NCBI GenBank assembly: GCA_021775915.1
Contig: JAJFGW010000029.1
Span: 78,404-142,403, forward strand
Direction of reading: 5' to 3'
Source of the DNA: Alphaproteobacteria bacterium
GTDB lineage: Bacteria > Pseudomonadota > Alphaproteobacteria > Micavibrionales > Micavibrionaceae
DNA length: 64,000 nt
Positions 51,592 to 60,806 of this stretch are shown here, in pieces. The notes below the pieces were generated by a model. The model did no database searches and was not told the origin of the DNA. It worked only from the letters and a program-made list of their open reading frames with translations. The position numbers were made by a program, and so were the translations under genes. How positions within the stretch are numbered: position 1 is the stretch's first letter; each line of letters starts with the position of its first letter.

Positions 51592-52554
51592 ATGAATGAT
51601 ATGGATGACGAAAATAAATTAAACAAATTCACTGAAGACGACAATGACCTTATCAAACCTATTGATACAGGCCATGAGCAAAAAAGTGACACGCCCGCCG
51701 CCCCAGAGATCCCAGAGGCCGGCGCGGTACCTCCCTTTCCTGATTCCGACCTTCCTCCTGAAGCCAAACTGGAAGCAGAGCAACCTACCACCGACGCTCC
51801 CACAGAAGCAGAGCCCTTTTTAAAAGACGATGACTGGCCACCAGAAGAAGATAAAAAAGAAGCCGTCCCTCCTCCTGAAGAAAAAGGAGGAGACACTCCC
51901 CACGATAGCGCCAACTATATCAGCAAAGGCGAGTATATTGACCTGCTGGAAAAAGACCCTACCATGAAGAATATTACGATCGGCGCCGGATGGGACCAGA
52001 AAGCTTTTGAAGAAGAGCCTGTCGATGTCGATCTCAGCCTGTTTTTACTCGATAAAACAGAAATGACCCGCATTGATGAAGATTTCATCTTTTACAATAA
52101 TGACCGGGCCTGTGAAGGCGCTATCCAGCATTTAATGGACAACCGGACAGGAGCAGGCGAAGGCGATGATGAAAATGTCTTTATCGACCTGAACGGTGTT
52201 CCTTTTGATATCGTAAAAATTATTTTTGTTTTTTCCATCTATGATCCGGAAATAAAAGGCCATCATTTTGGTATGGTAAAAAATATGTTCTTTAGCATCA
52301 CAAACAAAGATGACGGCCAGGAAATTGCCCGTTACCGGATTGACCCGGATGATCAAAAAGGGGGAAACGCCATGATTGTCACGACCCTCATTCGCGAAGG
52401 ACCGAAATGGATCTTGGAAGCATCTGCAGATGTTTCCAATGCCGGGCTAGCAAAAGTCGCCACTGATTACGGGATTATTATCAAAGAACTGCAAACAACC
52501 GGTGAAGAAACGCTTGGTGAAGAAACTGCTCAAGAAGCATCTGGCGAAGATTAA
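51592..52554 (+). CDS. TerD-like protein with long disordered N-terminus
   Basis: A 320-residue protein. I take the ATG at 51592 after GGTGGGG; an upstream ATG (51574) overlaps the antiporter. Residues 1-120 are acidic and proline-rich (PEIPEAGAVPPFPDSDLPPEAK), likely disordered. The TerD-like region follows: KNITIGAGWDQKAFEEEPVDVDLSLFLLDKTEM, EDFIFYNNDRACEGAIQHLMDNRTG, DDENVFIDLNGVPFDIVKIIFVFSIYD. The acidic GEGDDEN loop corresponds to a Ca2+ site in TerD. It belongs with the antiporter and the first TerD-like gene. Its 3' end overlaps the next, convergent gene by 4 bases. Confidence 0.74.
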   Translation: MNDMDDENKLNKFTEDDNDLIKPIDTGHEQKSDTPAAPEIPEAGAVPPFPDSDLPPEAKLEAEQPTTDAPTEAEPFLKDDDWPPEEDKKEAVPPPEEKGGDTPHDSANYISKGEYIDLLEKDPTMKNITIGAGWDQKAFEEEPVDVDLSLFLLDKTEMTRIDEDFIFYNNDRACEGAIQHLMDNRTGAGEGDDENVFIDLNGVPFDIVKIIFVFSIYDPEIKGHHFGMVKNMFFSITNKDDGQEIARYRIDPDDQKGGNAMIVTTLIREGPKWILEASADVSNAGLAKVATDYGIIIKELQTTGEETLGEETAQEASGED

Positions 52555-53060
52555 AAACCGCCGCCTTTCTTCATATCAAGAAGCTGATTGGCCTTAATCA
52601 CCGGAGATTTTCCACCGCCGCCCTCGCTCTGATCACCCGCGCGTTCGCGGCTATGAAACTCGCGATCAATTAGCTCATCAATATCAGGGATAACATCGGT
52701 TTGCAGCTCTTGGACAAAGGCGCTGAAAAAATTACAAGATTTTTCCTGCCAGTTATAAATTTCCTCTTCCGGTGCCGCACCGCGCAATTTGAAATCTGCA
52801 ATCTCCCATTCGCCACTTGATTGCAGCGGCTTTGATTTAATCCAGAAAATCTGCTCCATCGGCGGCTTGCCTTCCGGCGGCGTATCGTGCATCAACTGAA
52901 TCTCGGCCTCAAGCTCCATACCTTCCGGATCCATGCGCACCTCGGCGCTGCATGTCCGGCCGCTCTCGCCGTCATAGCACGACCACGGGCATGTCTCGTA
53001 AGAGCCGAGCTCATAACCGACCGCCAGTCTGTCCATCAAATCTTTCTTACTAACGCGCAT
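52551..53060 (-). CDS. hypothetical protein, 169 residues
   Basis: Not recognised. The start at 53060 (MRVSKKDLMDRL) is chosen over an ATG 147 bases upstream, which lies within the xseA 3' end. There are Cys residues in a CPWSCYDGESGRTCSAEVRMD stretch (possible disulfide or metal site). The rest is acidic and charged: YNWQEKSCNFFSAFVQELQTDVIPDIDEL, and a Gly-rich tail. It has no signal peptide. It lies downstream of xseA on the same strand and overlaps the convergent TerD-like gene. Confidence 0.65.
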   Translation of the reverse strand: MRVSKKDLMDRLAVGYELGSYETCPWSCYDGESGRTCSAEVRMDPEGMELEAEIQLMHDTPPEGKPPMEQIFWIKSKPLQSSGEWEIADFKLRGAAPEEEIYNWQEKSCNFFSAFVQELQTDVIPDIDELIDREFHSRERAGDQSEGGGGKSPVIKANQLLDMKKGGGF

Positions 53061-53136
53061 CCGTAAAAACCTTAAAAAATTATTGAAATAAGTTATACTC
53101 CGGTTATAGCCCCCATGGGAAGCTAAAAATGTAAGG

Positions 53137-54540
53137 TTAAAAAAGCTGTCCCTGCGTATCTGTTTTTGCAGTTTTCTTTGACTTGCCGCTTTTTCCAATG
53201 ACAGCATCCACGCATTTTTCGTCCTTGAACTGAAGCTGTACGTCCTGACCTGTATGTGTTTGATTAGCGCTTGTCACCGGCGCGCCTTCCGCATCGAGAA
53301 CGACAACATAGCCGCGCCCGAGCACACTTTTAAAAGACAGGCTTTCCAGCATACGGCTATGACTCTCCAGCGTATTAGAACGGTCTTTGAAAAGAGTGTC
53401 TTTCAGCGCGAGCAACCTTTCACTGCGATAACCGAGCGCCGTACGCTTTTCATCAATCAGGGCTTTGGGGTGGCGTAATAGCGCCCCCAGCTTAACCGTG
53501 CGTTCGCGCTTTAGGGCCACGCCGCGTTCAAAGCTGCTGGTCATTTTATGGGACAAATGATCAAGGCCCTGCGTTTTAATTTCCAAAAGCCGTTTGGGAT
53601 CGCCGAGCCGCGCCGCCACTCCCTGCAAACGGTCGCCCTTGTGAGAAAGCATCCGGCTGATTGAACTCATCAGGCGCTGCTCATCTTCCGCAATTTGCGC
53701 CATAAGGTTAAGCCGTACCGGCACTGCCATTTCGGCTGCCCCAGTCGGAGTCGGCGCGCGCACATCAGCAGCATAATCAATTAATGTCGTATCAGTTTCA
53801 TGACCAACGGCAGAAATAAGCGGGATAGTACATTCCGCCGCCGCGCGCACGACACTTTCTTCGTTAAAGGGCATTAAATCTTCGAGGCTACCGCCACCGC
53901 GCGCGACAATGAGCAAATCGGGTCGCCGCTCTTTCATCGCGTTAAAGCCATTAATCGCCGCTGTAATCTGATCGGCAGCACCCTCACCCTGCACCAGCAC
54001 CGGCCAAACCATAACCGGACGCGGAAAGCGGTCATTCAGGCGGTGGAGAATATCACGGATCACCGCGCCAGTCGGAGAGGTAACAACGCCAATTCTTTGC
54101 GGAATAAAGGGGAGAGGTTTTTTACGCTCCGGCGCGAACAATCCTTCAACGGTGAGTTTCTTCTTGCGCTCCTCAAGCATTTTGAGCAGCGCACCTTCAC
54201 CGGCAAGTTCCATGCTATCAATAATAAGCTGGTAGTTTGATCTTGCCGGGTATGTTGAAATACGGCCTGTACAAATAACTTCCAGCCCCTCTTCCGGCTT
54301 TATAGAGAGCTTTGATAATACACCCTTCCAGCAAATCCCATTGATGACCGCGCTTTCATCTTTGATGTCGGCATACATATGACCGGAACCGGGAATCGTG
54401 ACGCGCGAAAGTTCGCCGCGCACCCGCACGCGGCCATAAGTTTCCTCCAGCGTTTTCTTCAATGAAAACGCCAGCTCGGAAACACTCATTTCAGGGACGT
54501 TTGAGCGCGGTGTTTCTTGTGAAATCTTTTCGTTTACCAT
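53137..54540 (-). CDS. xseA: exodeoxyribonuclease VII large subunit
   Basis: XseA, with XseB, degrades single-stranded DNA. It has 467 residues: an OB-fold N-terminus (YGRVRVRGELSRVTIPGSGHMYADIKDESAVINGICWKG), the catalytic domain with GVVTSPTGAVIRDILHRLNDRFPRPVMVWPVLVQGEGAA, IVARGGGSLEDLMPFNEESVVRA and PLISAVGHETDTTLIDYAADVRAPTPTGAAE, and a long C-terminal coiled coil. xseB is not in the window. Confidence 0.95.
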   Translation of the reverse strand: MVNEKISQETPRSNVPEMSVSELAFSLKKTLEETYGRVRVRGELSRVTIPGSGHMYADIKDESAVINGICWKGVLSKLSIKPEEGLEVICTGRISTYPARSNYQLIIDSMELAGEGALLKMLEERKKKLTVEGLFAPERKKPLPFIPQRIGVVTSPTGAVIRDILHRLNDRFPRPVMVWPVLVQGEGAADQITAAINGFNAMKERRPDLLIVARGGGSLEDLMPFNEESVVRAAAECTIPLISAVGHETDTTLIDYAADVRAPTPTGAAEMAVPVRLNLMAQIAEDEQRLMSSISRMLSHKGDRLQGVAARLGDPKRLLEIKTQGLDHLSHKMTSSFERGVALKRERTVKLGALLRHPKALIDEKRTALGYRSERLLALKDTLFKDRSNTLESHSRMLESLSFKSVLGRGYVVVLDAEGAPVTSANQTHTGQDVQLQFKDEKCVDAVIGKSGKSKKTAKTDTQGQLF

Positions 54541-54601
54541 GGCCTCAATATATAATCATTTCGAAAATAATCCGAACGATTTAGAGAACAACTATGGAAT
54601 T

Positions 54602-55039
54602 TTATACAGGTTTAACTATTGCGAGCCGTGTGCCCTCACTACTTACCGGGAGATCAATAGCAGCAACAGATTGTTTTAGTTGAACAGGACTCTCAGCTGT
54701 CCTTGGCGACAAATCACCGGGGAATGCCAAAATACCCGCCAAAACACCCGCAGCCGCGCCCAAAAAATATCGTGATAAGCCTCCCATAGAAGGAACTGTC
54801 CCCGGATAATCTTTGTCATTGCATTTCGTTGCTAAAATGGCACCAGCTACAGCTAGGGTCACCGTTGTAAGAATGAGACTAGCCCCAGCCCCTATATCAC
54901 CGTTGAACGCTAGCGACGCCACGCCAAGTGTAGTACCAAAACCGGCAACACAGCCAACAGCAAGAAAGAAGTGATTAAATAGTTTGCGAGAGAGCGCTTC
55001 ATCACTCTGTATTTCCTGATCTTTTTTCTCGGCGAACAT
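54602..55039 (-). CDS. small multi-pass membrane protein, 145 residues
   Basis: Unknown. I choose the second ATG (55039), because GGAG lies seven bases before it but only one base from the first. Hydrophobic segments at about residues 24-45, 52-68 and 90-107 suggest three membrane helices, with a hydrophilic C-terminus (TAESPVQLKQSVAAIDLPVSSEGTRLAI). Its -35 region and start context match those of the gene at 58704. It is divergent from putA. Confidence 0.65.
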   Translation of the reverse strand: MFAEKKDQEIQSDEALSRKLFNHFFLAVGCVAGFGTTLGVASLAFNGDIGAGASLILTTVTLAVAGAILATKCNDKDYPGTVPSMGGLSRYFLGAAAGVLAGILAFPGDLSPRTAESPVQLKQSVAAIDLPVSSEGTRLAIVKPV

Positions 55040-55081
55040 AAGCATGCTCCTTTTTATATTATATAGTAAATTTCATGAGGG

Positions 55082-55111
55082 AATATATCACCCGCATATG
55101 CAATATGTCAA
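55082..55111 (-). promoter_or_regulatory. promoter of the 54602 membrane-protein gene
   Basis: TTGACA (55106-55111), 18 bases, TATATT (55082-55087). The -35 and the six bases after it, TTGACATATTGC, are identical to those of the promoter at 59343-59371. Confidence 0.6.
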
Positions 55112-55211
55112 TAAATTATTTTTCCAGATAATTCCACCTCTATCTGGCTTAAAGGGTTCTTATGATGCTATAAAAACACCAAGCAATTTTATATCAGGGG
55201 AGATGAGAGAG

Positions 55212-58200
55212 ATGACACAGAATTTATCATCATATCTTTACAAAGATGAGGCGCAGTGCGTCGAAGAGCTTCTTGAAGCGCTAAACTGGGACGAGCAGCG
55301 CAGTGAGCGCGTACAAGGACAAGCGCAGGAGCTGGTTGAGAAAGTCCGGGCCTCTAAACGCAAACTCGGCGAACTTGAAACCTTCCTGCAGGAATATGGC
55401 CTCAATACCGAAGAGGGCCTCGCGCTGATGACGCTGGCAGAAGCTCTGCTGCGTATTCCCGATGCACATACAGCCAATGCGCTGATTCGCGATAAAATGG
55501 CCGCCGCCGACTGGCTCGGTAAACAGGGCAACACCAAAGATTTGATGGTCAAGGCCGCAGGGTTTGGACTAGCGCTCACTCATAAAACACTGGATAGCGC
55601 GGTATCAAAACTGGGCGAGCCGGTTATTCGCAAAGCCATGGTTGAGGCGATGCGCATTTTGGGCAAACAGTTCGTGCTGGGACGTTCTATTGATGAAGGC
55701 GTTAAAAACGCAAAGGCCTATCAGAAAAAGGGCTACCGCCTGTCTTACGATATGCTCGGCGAAGGGGCACGTACTACCGAAGATGCTGCGCGGTATTATC
55801 AGGTTTATCACGATTCAATCGAGCATATCGCCGCCAAAGCCAATGGCGGCGCGCGTCCGGGCATGTCGGTCAAGCTTTCGGCGCTGCATCCGCGCTATGA
55901 ATATAGCCAGAATGAGATTTGCGTTCCGGCCCTAAAAGAAACGCTTTTGAAACTGGCAAAACTAGCAGCGGAGAAAAATGTTTACCTCACCATCGATGCC
56001 GAGGAAGTCGACCGGCTGGAGTTATCACTGGAGATAATAAGCGCCGTGGCCAAGGACGAGTCTCTGAAAAAAGACTGGGACGGGTTTGGCCTCGCGGTGC
56101 AATCCTACCAAAAACGTGCTCCAGCAATCGTTGATGCTCTCACAGAGATCGCAGAAAACACCGGGCGTAAATTTCAAGTACGGCTGGTCAAAGGCGCGTA
56201 CTGGGACACCGAAGTGAAACACGCGCAAATAGAGGGTCTGCCTGAATATGCGGTCTTTACCCGCAAGGCCAATACCGACCTTTGTTATCTGGAATGTGCG
56301 CGCAAATTGCTGGCACGGCGCGATGTATTTTACCCGATGTTTGCCACCCATAATGCACATACGGTGGCGAGCATTATGGAGCTGGCCGGGAATGACCGCG
56401 CCGGATTTGAATTCCAGCGCCTGCATGGCATGGGCGAAACGCTGCACGACCAGATTTTAGACGACAACCTCGCCGAAATTAGCGTCTATGCGCCCTGCGG
56501 TTCCCATGAAGATTTGCTTCCTTATCTGGTGCGGCGCTTGCTGGAAAATGGCGCAAGCACATCTTTTGTGCACCAGATTTTAGATAGCCGCGTCCCGGTA
56601 GAAAAAATAATCGCCGACCCGGTTGTTGATGCGCGGGAGCACGAGACAAAACGTCATGCCAAGATTCCGCTACCCAAAGATATTTACGGACAAGAACGCC
56701 TGAACTCCAAAGGTCTTGATTTAAACGAAGAAGATATTGTCCTGCCACTGATTGAAGATATTAAAAAAGCCGTTGACGGTAAAAAATGGGAAGCTGTCCC
56801 CTTAATTAGCGGCAAGGCTCATAAGGTCGGAGAAAAGCGGGACATTACGAACCCCACCAACAAAAATGAAATTATAGGTCACGCCTGGCAAGTTGATGAG
56901 GCTCTTATAAACAAAGCGTTCGAAACAGCAAAACGTGGCCATAAAGCCTGGAGCACTACGCCCGCAGAGGAGCGCGCTACTGCACTGGAACGGCTCGGCG
57001 CTTTGATGGAAGAGCATCGAAGCGAGCTTATGGGGCTTTGTGTCCGCGAAGCCGGAAAAACACTTCCTGATGCTCTGGCAGAAATACGCGAGGCCGTTGA
57101 TTTTTGCCGTTACTATGCCCAGCGCGGCCGCGTTGATTTTGATGAGGCAGGACAGGAAATGCCCGGCCCAACAGGAGAACAAAATATCCTGACCATGCAC
57201 GGACGCGGTGTTTTTGTCTGTATCAGCCCGTGGAATTTTCCGCTGGCAATTTTCACCGGACAAATCACGGCAGCGCTCATGGCCGGAAATGCGGTCATAG
57301 CCAAACCCGCTTCACCGACACCGCTCATCGCCATGCGCGTTGTCCAGCTTATGATTAAGGCCGGCATTCCATCAGACGCGATTAACTTCCTGCCCGGCTC
57401 TGGCCGGATGGGTGGAAAGATGGTGGAACACGCGGATGTTGCAGGCGTTTGCTTTACCGGATCAACCGGCGTGGCATGGGGCATAAACCGCGCCTTGGCA
57501 GCCAAAGATTCAGCGATTGTGCCGCTCATTGCCGAAACCGGCGGACAAAATGCGATGATCGTTGATTCGTCTGCCCTGCCTGAACAAATCATTGACGATG
57601 TGCTGCTGAGCGCTTTTGGCTCGGCAGGGCAGCGCTGTAGTGCCTTACGCGTTTTATTCGTGCAGGATGACATCGCCGATAAAGTAATTACGATGCTCAA
57701 AGGCGCGATGAATGAGCGCCGTGTCGGCGATCCTATTGAACTTGCCCATGACATCGGCCCGGCGATTGATGATAATTCGCGGCAAGAACTAAAAGATCAC
57801 CAAAAATGGCTAGAAAAGAACGCTAAATTTATTGCCGCCGTGCCTGTTGCCGAAGAGCTCAAAGAGCAAGGCTCTTTCTTCGCGCCGATTGCTTATGAGC
57901 TAAACCATATCAGTGAACTGGAACAAGAAATTTTTGGCCCCGTGCTCCATGTCATTCGTTACAAGGGAGAAAATCTGGAACAAGTTATTGATGACATTAA
58001 CGACACCGGATACGGCCTGACATTAGGAGTCCACAGCCGCATCAGCCACCATATGGATAAAATTACCCAAAACGTAAATGTCGGCAACGCCTATGTTAAC
58101 CGCGCCATGACCGGCGCCGTTGTCGGGGTGCAGCCTTTCGGCGGTATGGGATTATCCGGCACCGGCCCCAAAGCAGGCGGCCCGCATTATTTGCACCGCT

Positions 58201-58277
58201 TCGCTACGGAGAAAGTTGTCTCAATTGATACGACGCGGCAGGGCGGTAATGCCAGTCTTGTGACGCTGGAGGAATAA
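55212..58277 (+). CDS. putA: bifunctional proline dehydrogenase / P5C dehydrogenase
   Basis: PutA oxidises proline to glutamate in two steps. The ATG at 55212 (MTQNLSSYL) gives 1021 residues; GGGGAG lies about seven bases upstream. The PRODH domain (about 90-450) shows YRLSYDMLGEGARTTEDAARYY, MSVKLSALHPRYEYSQ and FEFQRLHGMGETLHDQI. The P5CDH domain (about 555-1015) has ISPWNFPLAIFTGQ, FTGSTGVAWGINRALA, catalytic Glu in AETGGQNAMIV and catalytic Cys in GSAGQRCSALR near 807. It lacks the N-terminal ribbon-helix-helix domain of E. coli PutA, so it cannot autoregulate in that way. Confidence 0.95.
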   Translation: MTQNLSSYLYKDEAQCVEELLEALNWDEQRSERVQGQAQELVEKVRASKRKLGELETFLQEYGLNTEEGLALMTLAEALLRIPDAHTANALIRDKMAAADWLGKQGNTKDLMVKAAGFGLALTHKTLDSAVSKLGEPVIRKAMVEAMRILGKQFVLGRSIDEGVKNAKAYQKKGYRLSYDMLGEGARTTEDAARYYQVYHDSIEHIAAKANGGARPGMSVKLSALHPRYEYSQNEICVPALKETLLKLAKLAAEKNVYLTIDAEEVDRLELSLEIISAVAKDESLKKDWDGFGLAVQSYQKRAPAIVDALTEIAENTGRKFQVRLVKGAYWDTEVKHAQIEGLPEYAVFTRKANTDLCYLECARKLLARRDVFYPMFATHNAHTVASIMELAGNDRAGFEFQRLHGMGETLHDQILDDNLAEISVYAPCGSHEDLLPYLVRRLLENGASTSFVHQILDSRVPVEKIIADPVVDAREHETKRHAKIPLPKDIYGQERLNSKGLDLNEEDIVLPLIEDIKKAVDGKKWEAVPLISGKAHKVGEKRDITNPTNKNEIIGHAWQVDEALINKAFETAKRGHKAWSTTPAEERATALERLGALMEEHRSELMGLCVREAGKTLPDALAEIREAVDFCRYYAQRGRVDFDEAGQEMPGPTGEQNILTMHGRGVFVCISPWNFPLAIFTGQITAALMAGNAVIAKPASPTPLIAMRVVQLMIKAGIPSDAINFLPGSGRMGGKMVEHADVAGVCFTGSTGVAWGINRALAAKDSAIVPLIAETGGQNAMIVDSSALPEQIIDDVLLSAFGSAGQRCSALRVLFVQDDIADKVITMLKGAMNERRVGDPIELAHDIGPAIDDNSRQELKDHQKWLEKNAKFIAAVPVAEELKEQGSFFAPIAYELNHISELEQEIFGPVLHVIRYKGENLEQVIDDINDTGYGLTLGVHSRISHHMDKITQNVNVGNAYVNRAMTGAVVGVQPFGGMGLSGTGPKAGGPHYLHRFATEKVVSIDTTRQGGNASLVTLEE

Positions 58278-58296
58278 AAGAAACCTAATAAACTAA

Positions 58297-58665
58297 TTAC
58301 GAGGGCTCAAGCTTATCTTTACCAGGAGGTTGGATGGCATCCGTTCGAAACACGCTTTCTGCCGAGGCATATTTTGTAACATGGTTCGTACTTTTTTCTT
58401 TGACCGAAAACCATACCTTCGCGAAGTCTTCCTCCCAATTCAATAAATTCAGGACAGCCTCTTGATAAGTTACATGGATCGGCACGATATTTTTATTTTC
58501 TGTCCCGGCAACCTTATCTTCCAAAAACACCCTTACCAACTGATAGCAATCATCTGCAATCTTGTTCGCCGTTAATTTAAGATGACTCGAACCATATACA
58601 TGGGTCTCAAAAAAATCGGGATATTCCCCGTTAAATTCACCTGATACTGGTTTTTCATTTTCCAT
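58297..58665 (-). CDS. hypothetical protein, 122 residues
   Basis: Not recognised. The protein is soluble, acidic at the N-terminus (MENEKPVSGEFNGEYPDFFET) and has regular alpha/beta segments (LTANKIADDCYQLVRVFLEDKV, IVPIHVTYQEAVLNLLNWEEDFAKVWFSV). A single Cys is present. It follows the membrane-protein gene at 58704 in the same direction, 38 bases away, so the two probably form one transcript. Confidence 0.55.
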   Translation of the reverse strand: MENEKPVSGEFNGEYPDFFETHVYGSSHLKLTANKIADDCYQLVRVFLEDKVAGTENKNIVPIHVTYQEAVLNLLNWEEDFAKVWFSVKEKSTNHVTKYASAESVFRTDAIQPPGKDKLEPS

Positions 58666-58703
58666 TTTCTTTGGCCTTTCTTATTCGGTTTTAACCATCC
58701 AGC

Positions 58704-59291
58704 TTATTGAGGTACCAGAGTTTTCTCAATCTCAACAGGTTTGAACTGCTCACAATCTATATGAGCGCTTACGCTTTCCTGAAGAATTTTATTCGAATCC
58801 ATACACGAATCATAAAGCTTGCTTTGTTCTGCATTAAATTGCGTCAATATCTTCTTAGCAGCTTCATGAGCATTAATTTCCGTGTCTTGAGCAAAGTTTT
58901 GCCGTCCGACGATCTCGGCAGCCCGTTTAACAGGACCTTCAACCGAAACAAGGATATTATTTTCGGTCATTGTAGAAATTGTCTTCTGATGCTGCTCTAC
59001 TCTATTATCCAGATCGATAGCGGCAACACCAAAAACAAGCGCCAAAGATGTCATTGTTGAGGTTAGAATAAGAGGCCATTTGAACGTTGTATGAGGATGA
59101 TGTGTATTAACGGCTGCTACGACCACGCCAGAAAGGAAAACACCTACACCCGCATAACAAGCAAGAGCGCTCCCCATGGGGAGTGCCATCACCGTACCTA
59201 TAAAACCACCAAATATACCGCCTACGCCTAGTGACACCTTCTTGCTCTTATTCCCAAAATACTCTTTCATACTCATGTCATTGTCGCTCAT
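58704..59291 (-). CDS. small membrane protein with periplasmic C-terminal domain, 195 residues
   Basis: Unknown. The second ATG (59291) fits the GGA spacing better than the first. Two or three membrane helices (about residues 20-62 and 70-90) are followed by a soluble, helical domain with QHQKTISTMTENNILVSVEGPVKRAAEIVGRQNF and a Cys pair in the last ~40 residues (DSCMDSNKIL..., HIDCEQF). The start context AAAAAGGAACATGGCTATG mirrors that of the gene at 54602. Confidence 0.62.
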   Translation of the reverse strand: MSDNDMSMKEYFGNKSKKVSLGVGGIFGGFIGTVMALPMGSALACYAGVGVFLSGVVVAAVNTHHPHTTFKWPLILTSTMTSLALVFGVAAIDLDNRVEQHQKTISTMTENNILVSVEGPVKRAAEIVGRQNFAQDTEINAHEAAKKILTQFNAEQSKLYDSCMDSNKILQESVSAHIDCEQFKPVEIEKTLVPQ

Positions 59292-59342
59292 AGCCATGTT
59301 CCTTTTTCAACGTTTCCGCCGTCCATAATTTAAATTTGTCGT

Positions 59343-59371
59343 AATATAGGCTTACTCAAGCAATATGTCAA
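59343..59371 (-). promoter_or_regulatory. strong sigma-70 promoter of the 58704 gene
   Basis: TTGACA (59366-59371), 17 bases, TATATT (59343-59348). It lies in the spacer between this gene and the divergent purD and shares TTGACATATTGC with the 55082-55111 promoter. Confidence 0.65.
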
Positions 59372-59438
59372 TAAAAATAACCTGTGATCTTTGTTCTTTC
59401 TCTGTGTACTCTGTGGTCAAAAGAAAGAGGAGTATTCC

Positions 59439-60749
59439 ATGAAAATTCTACTGGTCGGTGGCGGTGGACGCGAACATGCTTTGGCGTGGCAGCTCGCGCA
59501 ATCTGATAGATGCGAAGCGCTTTACTGCGCCCCCGGTAATGCCGGGATTGCCGAATGCGCCGAATGTGTTGATATTGGTGCCGAAGATGTGAATACGCTG
59601 GTTGCCTTTGCCAAGGACAAGGCGATTGACCTTGTTGTTGTCGGGCCGGAAGGGGCACTAGTCACCGGGCTGGCCGATCGCCTGCTTGAAGCAAACATCA
59701 AGGTTTTTGGCTGTTCTAAAGCGGCAGCGCAGCTCGAAGGATCAAAAGGGTTCATGAAAGATTTGTGCGCCAAATATGATATTCCCACGGCGGCGTACGG
59801 GCGGTTCACAGATATTGAAAGCGCGAAAAAATTTATCACGCAGCAGGACGCGCCGATCGTCATCAAAACCGACGGGCTGGCGGCAGGTAAGGGCGTGATT
59901 ATCGCCCAAAGCATTGAAGAGGCCGAAAAAACTGTTGAAGACATGCTGTCCGGCGTCTCGTTCGGCGATGCCGGGCGCGAAATCATTATAGAGCAATTTC
60001 TCGATGGCGAAGAACTAAGCTTTTTTGCACTCGCTGACGGCAAGACCGTTCTCCCCCTAACCTCGGCGCAAGATCACAAGCAGGTTGGCGAAGGTGATAC
60101 CGGCCCCAATACCGGCGGCATGGGCGCGTACTCTCCCGCGCATATGATGAATGAGGAGCTTGGCCGTAAAATCAATGACAACCTTATCCAGCCTACAATC
60201 AAAGCCATGGCGGCAGAAGGCTGCCCCTTTACCGGCGTGCTGTTTGCCGGGATTATGGTGGTGAAGGGCGAGCCGATCCTGATTGAATATAATATCCGTT
60301 TTGGCGACCCGGAGTGCCAGCCACTGATGATGCGGCTTGATTGCGACCTGCTGGAAATTCTTGATGCCTGCGCCGAAGGACGACTTGATGAGGTACAAGA
60401 CCAAATTCACTGGCGCGATGAAACCGCGCTTTGTGTTGTCATGGCCGCAAAGGGCTATCCGGGAAGCTACGTTAAAGACACCGTGATTGATCTTGGAAAA
60501 TCTGATCTAGAGCCAGGAACGAAAGTCTTTCATGCGGGCACTAAATATGATCCATCTGGAAAGCTCCTCAGCACTGGCGGCCGCGTTCTGGGTGTAACCG
60601 CGCTAGGCACTACGATTGAGCAAGCAAACCAGAATGCCTACCGCGCCACCGGTCAAATCACCTGGCCGGACGGGTTCTACCGCCGTGACATTGGCTGGCG
60701 GGCCCTGGAAGCCGAAAAAGAAAATGAAAAAAAATCCATACCTTGTTAA
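59439..60749 (+). CDS. purD: phosphoribosylamine--glycine ligase
   Basis: GARS joins glycine to phosphoribosylamine in purine synthesis. The start at 59439 has AGAGGAG upstream and gives 436 residues beginning [22 protein letters not shown]-grasp motifs are [55 protein letters not shown] ([14 protein letters not shown]) and GGMGAYSP, with [29 protein letters not shown]. It shows no fusion to other pur enzymes. Confidence 0.95.
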   Translation: MKILLVGGGGREHALAWQLAQSDRCEALYCAPGNAGIAECAECVDIGAEDVNTLVAFAKDKAIDLVVVGPEGALVTGLADRLLEANIKVFGCSKAAAQLEGSKGFMKDLCAKYDIPTAAYGRFTDIESAKKFITQQDAPIVIKTDGLAAGKGVIIAQSIEEAEKTVEDMLSGVSFGDAGREIIIEQFLDGEELSFFALADGKTVLPLTSAQDHKQVGEGDTGPNTGGMGAYSPAHMMNEELGRKINDNLIQPTIKAMAAEGCPFTGVLFAGIMVVKGEPILIEYNIRFGDPECQPLMMRLDCDLLEILDACAEGRLDEVQDQIHWRDETALCVVMAAKGYPGSYVKDTVIDLGKSDLEPGTKVFHAGTKYDPSGKLLSTGGRVLGVTALGTTIEQANQNAYRATGQITWPDGFYRRDIGWRALEAEKENEKKSIPC

Positions 60750-60772
60750 CCATTTCAGTCCATGATGGTAAC
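60745..60772. promoter_or_regulatory. inverted repeat between purD and the cNMP-EAL gene
   Basis: GTTAACCAT (60745-60753) and ATGGTAAC (60765-60772) make an imperfect dyad with an 11-base spacer, overlapping the purD stop codon and 35 bases before the next start. It looks like a transcription-factor operator; the factor is unknown. Confidence 0.35.
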
Positions 60773-60806
60773 ACAAGTTATTAACCCACTGATTTATTGA
60801 GGTTTT

